Shown here piece by piece: positions 23,529 to 36,077 of a DNA stretch of 64,000 nt. Under the pieces are notes generated by a model. The model was given only the letters and a program-made list of their open reading frames with translations. It had not been told where the DNA came from and did not search any database. The position numbers were made by a program, and so were the translations under genes. The DNA comes from Hypericum androsaemum (Eukaryota; Streptophyta; Magnoliopsida; Malpighiales; Hypericaceae): positions 17,925,570-17,989,569 of the forward strand of contig OZ023186.1 of NCBI GenBank assembly GCA_963995505.1. Direction: 5' to 3'. How positions within the stretch are numbered: position 1 is the stretch's first letter; every line of letters starts with the position of its first letter.

Positions 23529-26500
23529 TTAGTGTGTGAATTTTAATCCCATTCTCCTTACTGCGTTGTACATTTGATCTCTATTGATTCTTTTCGTAAA
23601 AGAATCAGCTAAGTTGTCCTTGGACTTTACGTAATTAATGGTGATCACCCACTAGAGATCAACTGTCTAACGGTATTGTGTCTCCGACGGATATGTCGAG
23701 ACTTTTCGTTATGCATTGTACTTTGTGCTCCCCCGATTGCAGACATGCTATCACAATGTATCAATACGGGAGGCACCGGTTTGCTCCAGCACGAAATATC
23801 CTCTAGGAAGTTTCTGAGCCATTCAGCTTCTTCCCCAGCTTTGTCTAGTGCTATAAACTCCGACTCCATGGTGGATCGAGCTATGCATGTTTGTTTAGAG
23901 GACTTCCAAGACACAGCTCCTCCTCCTATGGTGAACACGTATCCACTCGTAGATTTGGAGTCCTTAGTGTCTGATATCCAGTTTGCGTCACTGTATCCTA
24001 CTAATACAGCTGGATATTTAGCATAATGTATGCTATGATTTATGGTATGTTTTAAATACCGTAAAACCCTTTCCAGAGCTAGCCAGTGATCCTTCCCTGG
24101 ATTACTTGTGAATCTACTAAGTTTACTAACTGAGTACGTAATATCGGGACGTGTGCAGTTTGTTAAATACATCAAGCTCCCGATAATTTGCGCATACCTC
24201 AGTTGAGATACTGGGTCTCCTCGATTCTTGGCTAAGTGTAGATTCAAATCTATTTGAGTCTTAACCGGAGATTGTCAAAGGCTTCAAATTTCTTGAGTAC
24301 GCTTTCCACGTAATGGGATTGCATCAAGATAATTTTGTCAGCTTTTCTAGAGATTTTTATTCCTAGTATGACGTCTGCCAGACCTATATCTTTCATGTCA
24401 AAGTGGTCCTTTAACATGTTCTTAGTTTTCACAATAACCTCTTTATTGCTTCCCATAATTAGTAAGTCATCTACGTAGAGACATACAATTACGTAAGCTT
24501 CAGGTGTGCCCTTAATGTAAACACATTTATCGCACTCATTGATCTTAAATCTATTCGACAGCATTGTCCTGTCAAATTTCTCGTGCCACTGTTTCGGCGC
24601 TTGTTTTAGCCCGTATAGTGACTTGCATAGCCGACACACTTTATGCTCTTGACCGGGAGCCACAAACCCTTCATGTTGTTCCATGTATATCTCCTCTTCC
24701 AGTTCTCCATTTAGGAAAGCTTTTTTTACGTCCATTTGGTAGATCTCGAGGTTATAGAGTGACTTGCCTAGCCGACACACTTTATGCTCTTGACCGGGAG
24801 CCACAAACCCTTCATGTTGTTCCATGTATATCTCCTCTTCCAGTTCTCCATTTAGGAAAGCTATTTTTACGTCCATTTGGTAGATCTCGAGGTTATAGAG
24901 TGCCACAACAGCTATGAGCACTCTAATTGATGTGATTCTTGTGACCGGTGAATACGTGTCAAAGAAATCATGTCCCTCCTTCTGTTTGAACCCCTTAGCT
25001 ACCAATCGAGCTTTGTATTTGTCGATCGATCCATCAGCTTTGTATTTCCTTTTTAGGATCCACCTGCATCCCAAAGGTTTACAGCCCGGCGGGAGATCCA
25101 CGATTTCCCACGTGTGGTTTTGCATAATGGATTCTATCTCACTATTGATAGCTTCCTCACAGAGAGGAGCATCTGGACTGGACAATGCCTCTTGGATTGT
25201 CCTGGGTTCATCTTCTAATGCATAGGTTAGATAATCTGGACCAAAGAATTTGGTTACCTTCATCCGTTTACTACGTCTAAGTTCATCATCTTCCTGATTT
25301 AACCCTTGCGTAGTCTCGTGAGCCCTTTTCTTTGGACTTCCTTCCTTTCTTTCCTTATTAGGAAAGCTATTCTCAAAGAACGTTGCGTTCCTTGGTTTTA
25401 TGATCATTCCCGTGTTTATCTCAGAGTTTTCAGATTTATGCACCAAAAATCGATAAGCACTACTATTTTGCGCATATCCGATAAAGATGCAATCAACGGT
25501 CTTGGATCCTATTCTCAACTGCTTAGGCTTAGATACTTCGACCTTTGCTAGGCACTCCCACGCTTTAAGGTAACCGTAGGAAGGCTTCCTTCCTTTCCAT
25601 AGTTCATATAGAGTTTTATCCCTTTTCTTGTGTGGCAACTTGTTTAGAATGTGGTTAGCTGAGAGCACAGCTTTCCCCCACATATTCTGGGGTAAGCCCG
25701 AGCTAATTCATCATCTCCTTAAGAGTTCAATTTTTGCGTTCAGCTACGCCATTCGATAGAGGTGAGTATGGAACAGTCGTCTGATGAATAATGCCATGTT
25801 CTTGACAGAGTTCATCAAACGGAGCTACATATTCTCCCCCTCGATCACTTCGAATCATTTTGATTTTCACGCTGAGTTGATTTTCAACCTCATTCTTATA
25901 TCTCTTAAAGGCATTAAAAGCTTCGTCTTTGCCCTTTAGGAGATATACGTAACAGTATCTCGTGCAATCATCGATAAACGTGAAGAAGTATTTCTTCCCG
26001 CCTTTAGTTTGCACGTGTTTCATATCGCAAGTGTCCGTATGAATTAACTCTAAAGGCGTAGTACTTCTTTTCACCGAATAGAAAGGTGCTTTGGTCATTT
26101 TAGCCTCCACACATACTTCACATTTATCAGATGGGTTGAACTCTAGATTCGGTAATAAATTTAAACTTACTAACTTTCTTAGCGAGTTTAAATTTACGTG
26201 TCCTAATCTACCATGCCATAAATTAGAACACTCGGTCAAGTAAGAAGAAGCGTTAACTTTATTTTTACCGTTAAAGGTGCAATGTACAGTTATTACATTC
26301 ATCTTAAACAGTCCCTTTTCTAGATAATCCTTTCCTATGAATTGACCCGCTTTGGTCAGTACAAACTTATCAGCCTCAAATACAAGCTTAAGACCGACTT
26401 TGCTTAACAGTGAGCCGGAAACTAAGTTCTTACGGATATCCGGGACATGCAGCACATCCTTGAGGGTCAGCTCCTTTCCTGAGGTCAGCTTCAGGACCAC

Positions 26501-27550
26501 CTTACCCAGACCGACGATCTTGGATGTTGCAGAGTTTCCCATGAACAGCATTCGGCCGGTGATCGGGATATAGTTCGAGAACATCTCTTTGTCCGAGTAG
26601 ACGTGGTGGGTAGCTCCTGTGTCCACGAACCACTCTCTCGGATTGTCCACCAGGTTGGCTTCAAACACCACGGCTGACAGATCCAGTTCGGACAAGTCTT
26701 CAGCCAGGTTAGCCTTTCCTTGGTCGTCCTTCTTCGGCTGGCGACAGTCCTTAGCCATGTGGCCAGGTTTGCCGCAGTTGTAGCAGTCGCCCTTGATCTT
26801 CTTGTTCTTTTTCTTCTTGGGCTCTTACTTCTCCTGCTTATCCCTGGTCTTTTTCCTCTTTTTGCCACCTTTTCCCTCGGTGAGGTGCACGGTGGTCTCA
26901 GAGTTAGCCTTGCCTTGCTTGACTTCGAACTTTCGGTTGTCTTCCTCGATCCTAAGTCTCACTATCAGGCCTTCTAGGCCCATGTCCTTCCTCTTGTGCT
27001 TGAGGTAGCTCTTGAAGTCCTTCCAGAGCAGGGGGAGCTTCTCGATCATCGCAGCTACTTGGAAGGACTCGCTGAGTTGCATCCCTTCGGCTTGGATCTC
27101 GTGAAGGATCAGCTGCAACTCCTGCACTTGGTCGATGACCTTCTTGGAGTCCACCATCTTGAAGTCGAGGAATCGTCCGACGATGAATTTCTTCATCCCG
27201 GCATCCTCCATTTTGTACTTCTTCTCGAGTGAACTCCACAGCTCTTTAGCAGTCTTGGCTACCGTATAGACATTGTAGAGCGTGTCGTCTAGTCCATTCA
27301 GGACGTAGTTCTGGCACAGGAAGTCGCTGTGATGCCACACGTCGAGAGCGTTGATCTTCTATTGATCCGTCTCGTTTTCTGCTATCTTCGGTGCTTCTTC
27401 TTTTAGAAAGCAAACTAGGTTGAGCGTGGTCAGATAGAACGTCATCTTCTGTTGCCACCTCTTACACTCGGTACCGTTAAACTTCGCTAGCCTTTCGGCG
27501 TGGAGAGTTCCCGGTACCGTTGTCAGTGCTACGGTGCTTGACGATGCCAT
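23529..27550 (-). pseudogene. Copia gag-pol, copy A, inactivated
   Basis: Reading down the minus strand: a UBN2-like gag start (ATG at 27550, [12 protein letters not shown]); a CCHC knuckle with all metal ligands ([14 protein letters not shown], about 26780); protease [14 protein letters not shown]-pre-integrase [10 protein letters not shown]; integrase core ([16 protein letters not shown]); RT with YVDDLLI; RNase H GYSDANW and [15 protein letters not shown]; and a TAA at 23529. Breaks: a Gln codon changed to TAG at 27359; a Gln codon changed to TAA at 26825; a deletion of about 13 bp in integrase near 25705; single-base frameshifts near 24280 and 23655; and an in-frame 141-bp tandem duplication inside RT (24619-24900). 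Confidence 0.92.
24619..24900 (-). repeat. 141-bp in-frame tandem duplication within Copia RT
   Basis: Two copies begin at TGACTTGC (24619) and TGACTTGC (24760), exactly 141 bp (47 codons) apart, so the frame is kept. The duplicated protein segment runs from YNLEIYQMDVK through [16 protein letters not shown] to CRL-KSL, including the first RT motif aspartate (QMDVK). Copy B at the matching place (about 30215-30355) has a single unit, so the duplication is specific to copy A. Confidence 0.9.
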
Positions 27551-27579
27551 TTTCAAGTACACGAATCTCGTATTACGAT

Positions 27580-28581
27580 TGTTGTTATCCGAGAGTTTAA
27601 TGTACTTGATTAGGATCTACGGCAGTCGAGGCAAGTGTTGGACACTTTCTCTGTAAGACAAAATTACCCCGTATATTTCAGTGCGGTACGGGCTATGGCA
27701 ATCTTCCCCAAGATATAACGATTGTTCGGGCATTTCCAAGAATGTTGCACACGTATCTTGAAACTTTCGGGCGAACCCTTATATACCCAGAACTTTCGGA
27801 CTATTTGTAAGTGAAGAACGGGGGGGTGGGGGGGGGGGAGAGAAGAAGACAACAATGCTTATGGAATGCACTTGCGCTGGAAGAGTGGCAGGCAGGTACT
27901 CCGAAGGGGCACGAGGCACTTCCGAAGAGATGCGACTCAGGCAGGCAGCCAGATCACTCGTGGCCCTTCGGAGATGTCCCTTCGCTAGGCAGACAGGCTG
28001 GCTGCACTCGTGGCCCTTCGGTGGCATTTTGTTTGCTTCCAGGTGCGTCCAGACTTTGATGGCACTTCTTCACGAGGGATCTCGCAACCCTTCGCCCGTC
28101 TGAAAGTCTCCAGGATATTCCAGCCCTTCGTGCCTCTTCGGTGGCCATTCTGGAAGGCGCTCGCAGCCCCTCGTCACTTCGGTAGCTAGGCAGCTCTCTC
28201 CGGACTCGGGCAAAATACTTAAGGCTCCTCCAGCTCCTCGTGATAATGCTCACGTGCGAAGTGCCAAGTGCGCCACAAAGTGCCCATTGCGACTTGCGTC
28301 CAATGAACCATGCGCACACGCACACGCGTGTGTGCGTGCTCGTGCTGGTACTCCTGCTCGGATGGTGCTTTACACTATCCTCGCAGGCAGCCTCGGTCAG
28401 CTCTTCAGGTAGAATATTTAATGTTACACCAGCTTGGCGCTTCACCTTATAAACAGGGAAAAATCCCTTGCGATTTCCGATGTGGTAATCCCTTCCTCAG
28501 CTTGGGCTTTCCAGCTTGGGCTTTTCAGCTTGGGCCTTTCCGCTTGGTCCAAATGCATTAAATATGTATTCAAACCCAATA
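27580..28581 (-). repeat. Copia LTR 2 (middle LTR, shared), 1002 bp, TATA-less
   Basis: It is the 3' LTR of copy B and the 5' LTR of copy A. About 50 bp containing the TATA box present in LTR 1 and LTR 3 are missing at 27875/27876 (the sequence jumps from CACTTGC to GCTGGAAG). The short repeat GCTGG lies at both deletion edges in the intact LTRs, suggesting a microhomology-mediated deletion. Its terminal CA is mutated (CCCAATA). Confidence 0.88.
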
Positions 28582-29123
28582 ATCCCCCACATGAATGATG
28601 ATTAATGCATGGAGACTCTAATCGAAAGTTTTGACATGTTATTATTGCATCGAGACAGGTAGCTTGTGGCTTTGAACCTTCTCTAGTAATATGTTATCGG
28701 ATTTACTCGCTGCTCGGTGAACGTGATGTCTTGAACCGTCAGCTTTTGGCGTAAACCAAGACAATAACATTTACACAATAATAACCCTAGTATATTTGGG
28801 TTCTGACATTGTGTCCGTGTCGGCCATGGACCGTATCTTGGATTCATAAGTGTTTTTCTCATTGAAGCGGCCTCACTTCACACTTACATAGGTGATCTCC
28901 TATCAGGAGTATCCTGCCATACACCACCTTTATCAAGGTATAGGAATCATTAGAAGCGTAATGCTTAACCTTACCATACCTCTGCAGGTTAACGCCTGGG
29001 CAGCTTCTGAGAATGAGATAGGTTCCAGGTGATTAACTAAACCCTCTATAACTTAGTTGTCTCATTGAACCAAGTTTATGGGATCTCCACTCATCATGGT
29101 TGAGTTACCGCTATGGACGTTCT

Positions 29124-32100
29124 TTAGTGTGTAGATTTTAATCCCATTCCCTTTACTGCATTGTACATTTAATCTTTATTAATTCCTTTCGTAAAAGGAT
29201 CAGCTAAGTTGTCCTTGGACTTTACATAATTAATGGTGATCACCCCACTAGAGATCAACTGTCTAACGGTATTGTGTCTCCGACGGATATGTCAAGACTT
29301 TCTATTGTACATTATACTTTGTGCTCTCCCGATTGCAGACATGCTATCACAATGTATCAATACGGGAGGCACTGGTTTGCTCCAGCACGGAATATCCTCT
29401 AGGAAGTTTCTGAGCCATTCAGCTTCTTCTTCAGCTTTGTCTAGTGCTATAAACTCTGACTCCATGCTAGATCGAGCTATGCATGTTTGTTTAGAAGACT
29501 TCCAAGACACAGCTCCTCCTCCTTTGGTGAACACGTATCCACTCGTGGATTTGGAGTCCTTAGTGTTTGATATCCAGTTTGCGTCACTGTATCCTTCTAA
29601 TACAACTAGATATTTAGCATAATGTATGCCATGGTTTATGGTATGTTTTAAATACCGTAAAACCCTTTCCAGAGCTAGCCAGTGATCCTTCCCTGGATTA
29701 CTTGTGAATCTACTAAGTTTACTAACTGAGTACGCAATATCGGGACGTGTGCAGTTTGTTAAATACATCAAGCTCCCGATAATTTGCGCATACCTCAGTT
29801 GAGATACTGGGTCCCCTCGATTCTTGGCTAAGTGTAGATTCAAATCTACTGGAGTCTTAATCGGAGGTTTGTCAAAGGCTTCAAATTTCTTGAGCACGCT
29901 TTCCACGTAGTGGGATTGTGTCAAGATAATTTTGTCAGCTTTCCTAGAGATTTTTATTCCTAGTATGACGTCTGCCAGACCCATATCTTTCATGTCAAAG
30001 TGGTCCTTTAACATGTTCTTAGTTTTCACAATAACCTCTTTATTGCTTCCCATAATTAGTAAGTCATCTACGTAGAGACATACAATTACGTAAGCTTCAG
30101 GTGTACCCTTAATGTAAACACATTTATCGCACTCATTGATCTTAAATCCATTCGACAACATTGTCCTGTCAAATTTCTCGTGCCACTGTTTCGGCACTTG
30201 TTTTAGCTCGTATAGTGACTTGCCTAGCCGACACACTTTATACTCTTGACCGGGAGCCACAAACCCTTCAGGTTGCTCCATGTATATCTCCTCTTCCAGT
30301 TCTCCATTTAGGAAAGCTGTTTTTACGTCCATTTGGTGGATCTTGAGGTTATAGAGTGCCGCAACAGCTATGAGCACTCTAATTGATGTGATTCTTGTGA
30401 CCGGTGAATACGTGTAAAAGAAATCATGTCCCTCCTTCTGTTTGAACCCCTTAGCTACCAATCGAGCTTTGTATTTGTCGATTGATCCATCAGCTTTGTA
30501 TTTCCTTTTTAGGATCCACCTGCATCCCAAAGATTTGCAGCCCGGTGGGAGATCCACGATTTTTCACGTGTGGTTTTGCATAATGGATTCTATCTCACTA
30601 TTGATAGCTTCCTTCCAGAGAGGAGCATTTGGACTGGACAATGCCTCTTGGATTGTCCTGGGTTCATCTTCTAACGCAGAGGTTAGATAATCTGGACTAA
30701 AGGATTTGGTTACCTTCGTCCGTTTACTACGTCTAGGTTCATCATCTTCCTGATTTGACCCTTGCATAGTCTCGTGAGCCCTTTTCTTTGGACTTCCTTC
30801 CTTTCTTTCCTTATTAGAAAAGCTATTCTCAAAGAACGTTGCATTCCTTGATTCTATGACCATTCCCGGTTTATCTCAGGGTTTTTAGATTTATGCACCA
30901 AAAATCGATAAGCACGTCTATTTTGTTCTCAACTGCTTAGGCTTAGGTACTTCGACCTTTGCTAGGCACCCCCACACTTTAAGGTAACCGTAGGAAGGCT
31001 TCCTTCCTTTCCATAGTTCATATGGAGTTTTATCCCTTTTCTTGTATGGCAACTTGTTTAGAATGTGGTTAGCTGAGAGCACAGCTCCCCCCAACATGTT
31101 CTGGGGTAAGCCCGAGCTAATCAACATAGCATTCATCATCTCCTTAAGAGTTCGATTTTTGTGTTCAGCTACGCCATTCGATTGAGGTGAGTATGGAGCA
31201 GTCGTCTGATAAATAATGCCATGTTCTTGACAGAGTTCATCAAACAGAGCTACATATTCTTCCCCTCGATCACTTCGAATCATTTTAATTTTTACGCTGA
31301 GTTGATTTGCAACCTCATTTTTATATCTCTTAAAGGCATCAAGAGCTTCGTCTTTGCCCTTTAGGAGATATACGTAACAGTATCTCGTGTAATCATCGAT
31401 AAACGTGATGAAGTATTTCTTTCCGCCTTTAGTTTGCACGTGTTTCATATCGCAAGTGTCCGTATGAATTAACTCTAAAGGCGTAGTACTTCTTTCCACC
31501 GAATGGAAAGGTGCTTTGGTCATTTTAGCCTCCACACATACTTCACATTTATCAGGTGGGTTGAACTCTAGATTCGGTAATAAATTTAAACTTACTAACT
31601 TTCTTAGCGAGTTTAAATTTACGTGTCCTAATCTACCATGCCATAAATTAGAATACTCGGTAAAGTAAGAAGAAGCGTTAACTTTATTTTTACCATTAAA
31701 GGTGCGATGTACAGTTATTACATTCATCTTACACAGCCCCTTTTCTAGATAACCCTTTCCTATGAATTGACCCGCTTTGGTCAGTACAAACTTATCAGCC
31801 TCAAATACCAGCTTAAGACCGGCTTTGCTTAACAGTGAGCCAGAAACTAAGTTATTGCGGATGTCCGGGACATGCAGCACATCCTTGAGGGTCAGCTCCT
31901 TTCCTGAGATCAGCTTTAGGACCACCTTACCCAGACCGACGATCTTGGACGTTGCAGAGTTTCCCATGAATAGCTTTCGACCGGTGATCGGGATATAGTT
32001 TGAGAATATCTCTTTGTCCGAGTAGACGTGGCGGGTAGCTCCTGTGTCCACGAACCACTCTCTCAGATTATCCACCAGGTTGGCTTCAAACACTACGACT

Positions 32101-32974
32101 GACAGATCCAGTTCGGACAAGTCTTCAGCCAGGTTAGCCTTTCCTTGGTCATCCTTCTTCGGCTGGCGACAGTCCTTAGCCATGTGGCCGGGTTTGCCGT
32201 AGTTGTAGCAGTCGCCCTTGATCTTCTTGTTCTTTTCCTTCTTGGGCTCTTGCTTCTCCTGCTTATCCCCAGACTTCTTCCTCTTTTTGCCACCTTTTCC
32301 CTCGGCAAGGTGCACGGTGGTCTCAGAGTTGGCCTTGCCTTGCTTGACTTCAGACTTTCGGTTGTCTTCCTCGATCCTAAGTCTCACTATCAGGTCTTCT
32401 AGGCCCATGTCCTTCCTCTTGTGCTTGAGGTAGTTCTTGAAGTCCTTCCAGAGTGGGGGGAGCTTCTCGATCATTGCAGCTACTTGGAAGGACTCGCTGA
32501 GTTGCATCCCTTCGGCTTGGATCTCGTGAAGGATCAGCTGCAACTCCTGCACTTGGTCGATGACCTTCTTGGAGTCCACCATCTTGAAGTTGAGGAATCG
32601 TCCGACGATAAATTTCTTCGTCCCGGCATCCTCCATTTTGTACTTCTTCTCGAGTGAACTCTACAGCTCCTTAGCGATCTTGGCTACCGCGTAGACGTTG
32701 TAGAGCATGTCATCTAGTCCATTCAGGACGTAGTTCCGGCACAGGAAGTCTCTGTGACTCCACGCGTCAAGAGCGTTGATCTTCTGTTGATCCGTCTCAT
32801 TTTCCGCTATCTTCAGTGCTTCCTCTTTCAGAAACCGAACTAGGTTGAGCGTGGTCAGATAGAACGTCATCTTCTGTTGCCACCTCTTGAACTCGTACCG
32901 TTGAACTTTGCTGGCCTTTCGGCATGGACAGTTTTCGGTACCGTTGTCAGTGCTACAGTGCTTGACGATGCCAT
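29124..32974 (-). pseudogene. Copia gag-pol, copy B, inactivated
   Basis: The start ATG is at 32974, but a one-base loss within the first 35 codons (near 32890) shifts gag. A long frame from 32636 to 30918 covers gag, knuckle, protease and integrase. The knuckle reads [14 protein letters not shown], so its second Cys is Tyr. A deletion of about 43 bp near 30920 breaks the integrase-RT linker. A second long frame, 30557-29292, holds complete RT (single-copy [21 protein letters not shown]) and most of RNase H. It ends at a TGA where copy A has CGA (29290-29292). The stop shared with copy A is at 29124. Confidence 0.92.
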
Positions 32975-33003
32975 CTTCAAGTACACGAATCTCGTCTTAC
33001 GAT

Positions 33004-33992
33004 TGTTGTTGTCGGAGGGTTCGGTGTACTTGATTAGGATCTACGGTAGTCGAGGCAAGTGTTGGACACTTTCTCCGTAAGACGAGATTGCCCCGTATAT
33101 TTCAGTACGGTACAGGCTACGGCAATCGTCCCTAAGATACAACGACTGTTCGGGAGTTTCCAAGAATGTTGCACACGTATCTCAAAACTTTTGGGCGAAC
33201 TCTTATATACCCAGAACTTTCGGACTATTTGTAAGTGAAGAACGGGGTGGGGGGAGAGAAGAAGACAACAATGCTTATAGAATGTACTTGCTGCTGGGAT
33301 AGTGTGCAAATGAGGGGGAGAGGCCTATTTATAGGGGCTGGAAGAGTGGCAGGCAGGCACTCCGAAGGGGCACGATGTACTTCCCAAGAGATGCGACTTA
33401 GGCAGGCAGCCAGATCGCTCGTGGCCTTTCGGAGATGTCCTTTCGCTAGGCAGACAGGCTGGCTGCACTCGTGGCCCTTCGGTGGCATTCTGGATGCTTC
33501 CAGGTGCGTCCAGACTTTGATGGCACTCCTTCACGAGGGATCTCGCAACCCTTCGGCCGTCTAGAAGATTTTAGGACGTTCCATCCCTTCGTGCCTCTTC
33601 GGTGGCCATCCTAGAAGGCGCTCGCAGCCCCTCGTCACTTCGGTAGTTACGCAGCTCTCTCCGGACTCGGGCAAAATACTTAAGGCTCCTCGCGACACGT
33701 GCGAAGTGCCAAGTGCGCCACAAAGCGCCCATTGCGACCTGCGTCCAATGCGCCAAGCGCACACGCACACGCGGGCGCGTGCTCGGATGGTGTCGCAGGC
33801 AGCCTCGGTCAGCTCTTCAGGTGGAATATTTAATGTTACACCAGCTTGGAGCTTCATCTTATAAACAGAGAAAAATTCCTTGCGATTTCCGATGTGGTAA
33901 TCCCTTCCTCAGCTTGGACTTTCCAGCTTGGCTTTTTCAGCTTGGCCTTTCAGCTTGGTCCAAATGCATTAAATATGCATTCAAACCCAACA
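33004..33992 (-). repeat. Copia LTR 1 (5' LTR of the array), 989 bp
   Basis: Read on the minus strand it starts TGTTGGGTTTG and ends CGACAACAACA. It has the TATA box (CCTATAAATAGG on the minus strand, near 33323-33334) and the roughly 137-bp block missing from LTR 3. The AATTT duplication follows at 33993-33997. The distance from LTR end to gag ATG is only about 30 bp, and no canonical initiator-Met tRNA binding site (TGGTATCAGAGC) is visible there. Confidence 0.9.
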
Positions 33993-33997
33993 AATTT

Positions 33998-36077
33998 TAC
34001 CACCTTCAAAGGTCTTTCACGGCTCGAACTTGAATTACAGCCTAGATACTAAGTAGTTCTAAACCAAGAGCATTTAACCTAATAACATAAAAGAATAGAC
34101 GAAAGTACATATCAACTCGGGGTAAAATTTTTGTACTAATTTTATTTGGGTTCCCTGTTTGTGCAGGACTTCTTCCGGGGGAAAACATCATTGTCTAGCT
34201 AGTAGAGTGTAGACAATAGTTCGAATTCGAATTGTTAAAAATTTAAATTATATTCGATTTAGAAAAAAGATAAATTTAAATACGAGTTATGAATCATTCG
34301 AATTTGAATTTGGTGAAAATCAAAGCTTACATTATTTGATGTGAGATACTGCCCCAGATGGCCATACACACGCACTTGAGTCCAGTCGGGGTTTCTCAGT
34401 TTTCTCTCCTCTTTACAAATTTTGTCCTATTTCTTTTTTTTTTCTATGAATCAAATTTTTGATTGGCCGAATAATTTGTTGAATTAACTAATTATGAATA
34501 TATTAAACCAAATTCGATTCAATTCAAACAAATTCAAAAATTTGGCAAATCAAATCCAATCTTCGGCAAAAATTTGGTCACCCCTATTCTCTACTATACG
34601 CGAGCCATAATTGCTTCGAATTAGTACTTTCCTGACACCATGTAAACCAAGCATTAGCAGCCGATAAATGATAGAGAACCATTTGCTCTAACAAACAGAT
34701 AACATACGTCCAAGCAATTTTGGGAATTCAAAGATTCTTTTTGGGTCTGTTTCAATTGCCACTTTTAAAATAACACAAAGTTCCATGAGGATGGTCATTC
34801 ATAGATAGCTAGTTGCAAAAAAAATGTGCACCCCGGTTGACGAATTCGTTGGCTTTTGCAATAGTAAGAGAGACTCTTTCTCCTCTACTAGAGCCGTCCG
34901 ATGGCTCCCCTAGCTTGCATATCGGTCCCATTCCCACGGGTAGAGTGCAAAACATCGGACGTTCTGGACCGACTTATCTAAGTTCGAATTGGATATGATT
35001 TTTGAATGATAGTAATACTCTTTCAACACGTATTTAACACTTTAACATTCTTAAAAATTTGAACTTGAAATATTTTTACTAAAATAGAATAACTCATTTA
35101 TCTCTCGATCTAAGTAGCATGAGATTTTAGAGGGTGGCTGAGTTCTGAATTGACTCCAAAACAACAAACGAATGTGTTTCAAAAGTGGAGGATTAATCCA
35201 AACAGGTGCCCAATGAGGCATCAGAGTGAACATTTACATGTCATTCTCATTTGCTCATAATTTATTTATTGCTGACTGAAGCAAATTTCAGATGATTCTA
35301 GCTACCTGGAATGATACTTAGGTTATAATAGAAAAACTTATAGTTACAAACATTAATAAGTTTAGTTTGAGCATACTCTGATTTCCTAAACATTTGGGTA
35401 AAATTTTTAACACCTCATTAGAGGAAATTCAACACTTGTATGTACTCTTATACATACTTAATAAAATTTTAACTATCAGTCAACTTTAAATTCTGAATAC
35501 TACAACGGGTATCATCGAGTAACTGAAAGAAAAAAAGGAAAAAAAACATAAGCACAGTAAATTAAGAATACACTTTGCATTGATGGTGTGCACTATTTGT
35601 CCGAATGGTGAAGTTTGGTAATCATTCCCTAGTGCAACAAGAAAAACAGCTAGTGCCGGCTAATTAAAAAAATGACGTCTAGCAAGAACCACCTGGCATT
35701 GTCTCAAGTAGTGATTAGATTTTTGGTTGATACACCTTTGTATCCAAGTATCTAATGTGCCGATTAATTCAGATTCGAATATGATGGGATTTTTGGATGG
35801 TCGCAAAGTTCTCCCAACAAGCATTTAACACTGTTACGTATCCAATGACTCAAGTTCAACATCTTTTGATTTAGGTAGAATAATTTCTTTGCGAGTTGAT
35901 CCAGATGCTTATCGGTAAATAGTGATTTAGATGATGCCAACACAGAAACAAAAGGCCTGCAAGTAACACAAGGACGTGTATATATTCAACGTCCATGCAT
36001 ATAAATGTTACAAAACGTAGGCTTGTAACTCTTAATTAAGTTAGTATCGATTTCTTCTCTCGAGGAGAATTCAGGCA
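33998..36077. other. Intergenic and ABCB upstream region
   Basis: AT-rich, no gene recognised. The last 100 bp before 36078 presumably hold the ABCB 5' UTR. Confidence 0.5.

Larger units (their letters stand above)
22130..33992 (-). mobile_element. Ty1/Copia retrotransposon tandem array (three LTRs, two internal regions)
   Basis: Order on the minus strand: LTR (33992-33004), internal copy B, LTR (28581-27580), internal copy A, LTR (22986-22130). The outermost ends are TG...CA and are bordered by one 5-bp target-site duplication, AATTT (22125-22129 and 33993-33997). This means one insertion whose internal region was then duplicated by recombination between LTRs, rather than two independent insertions. 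The gene order gag, protease, integrase, RT, RNase H places it in Copia. A purine tract (TGTGGGGGAT on the minus strand) abuts the two downstream LTRs as expected. Both coding copies are broken. Confidence 0.93.

Noticed and set aside
34580..34620. TCTCTACTA as a Helitron 5' end
   Set aside because: Nine bases alone occur by chance; no matching 3' end with CTRR in range.
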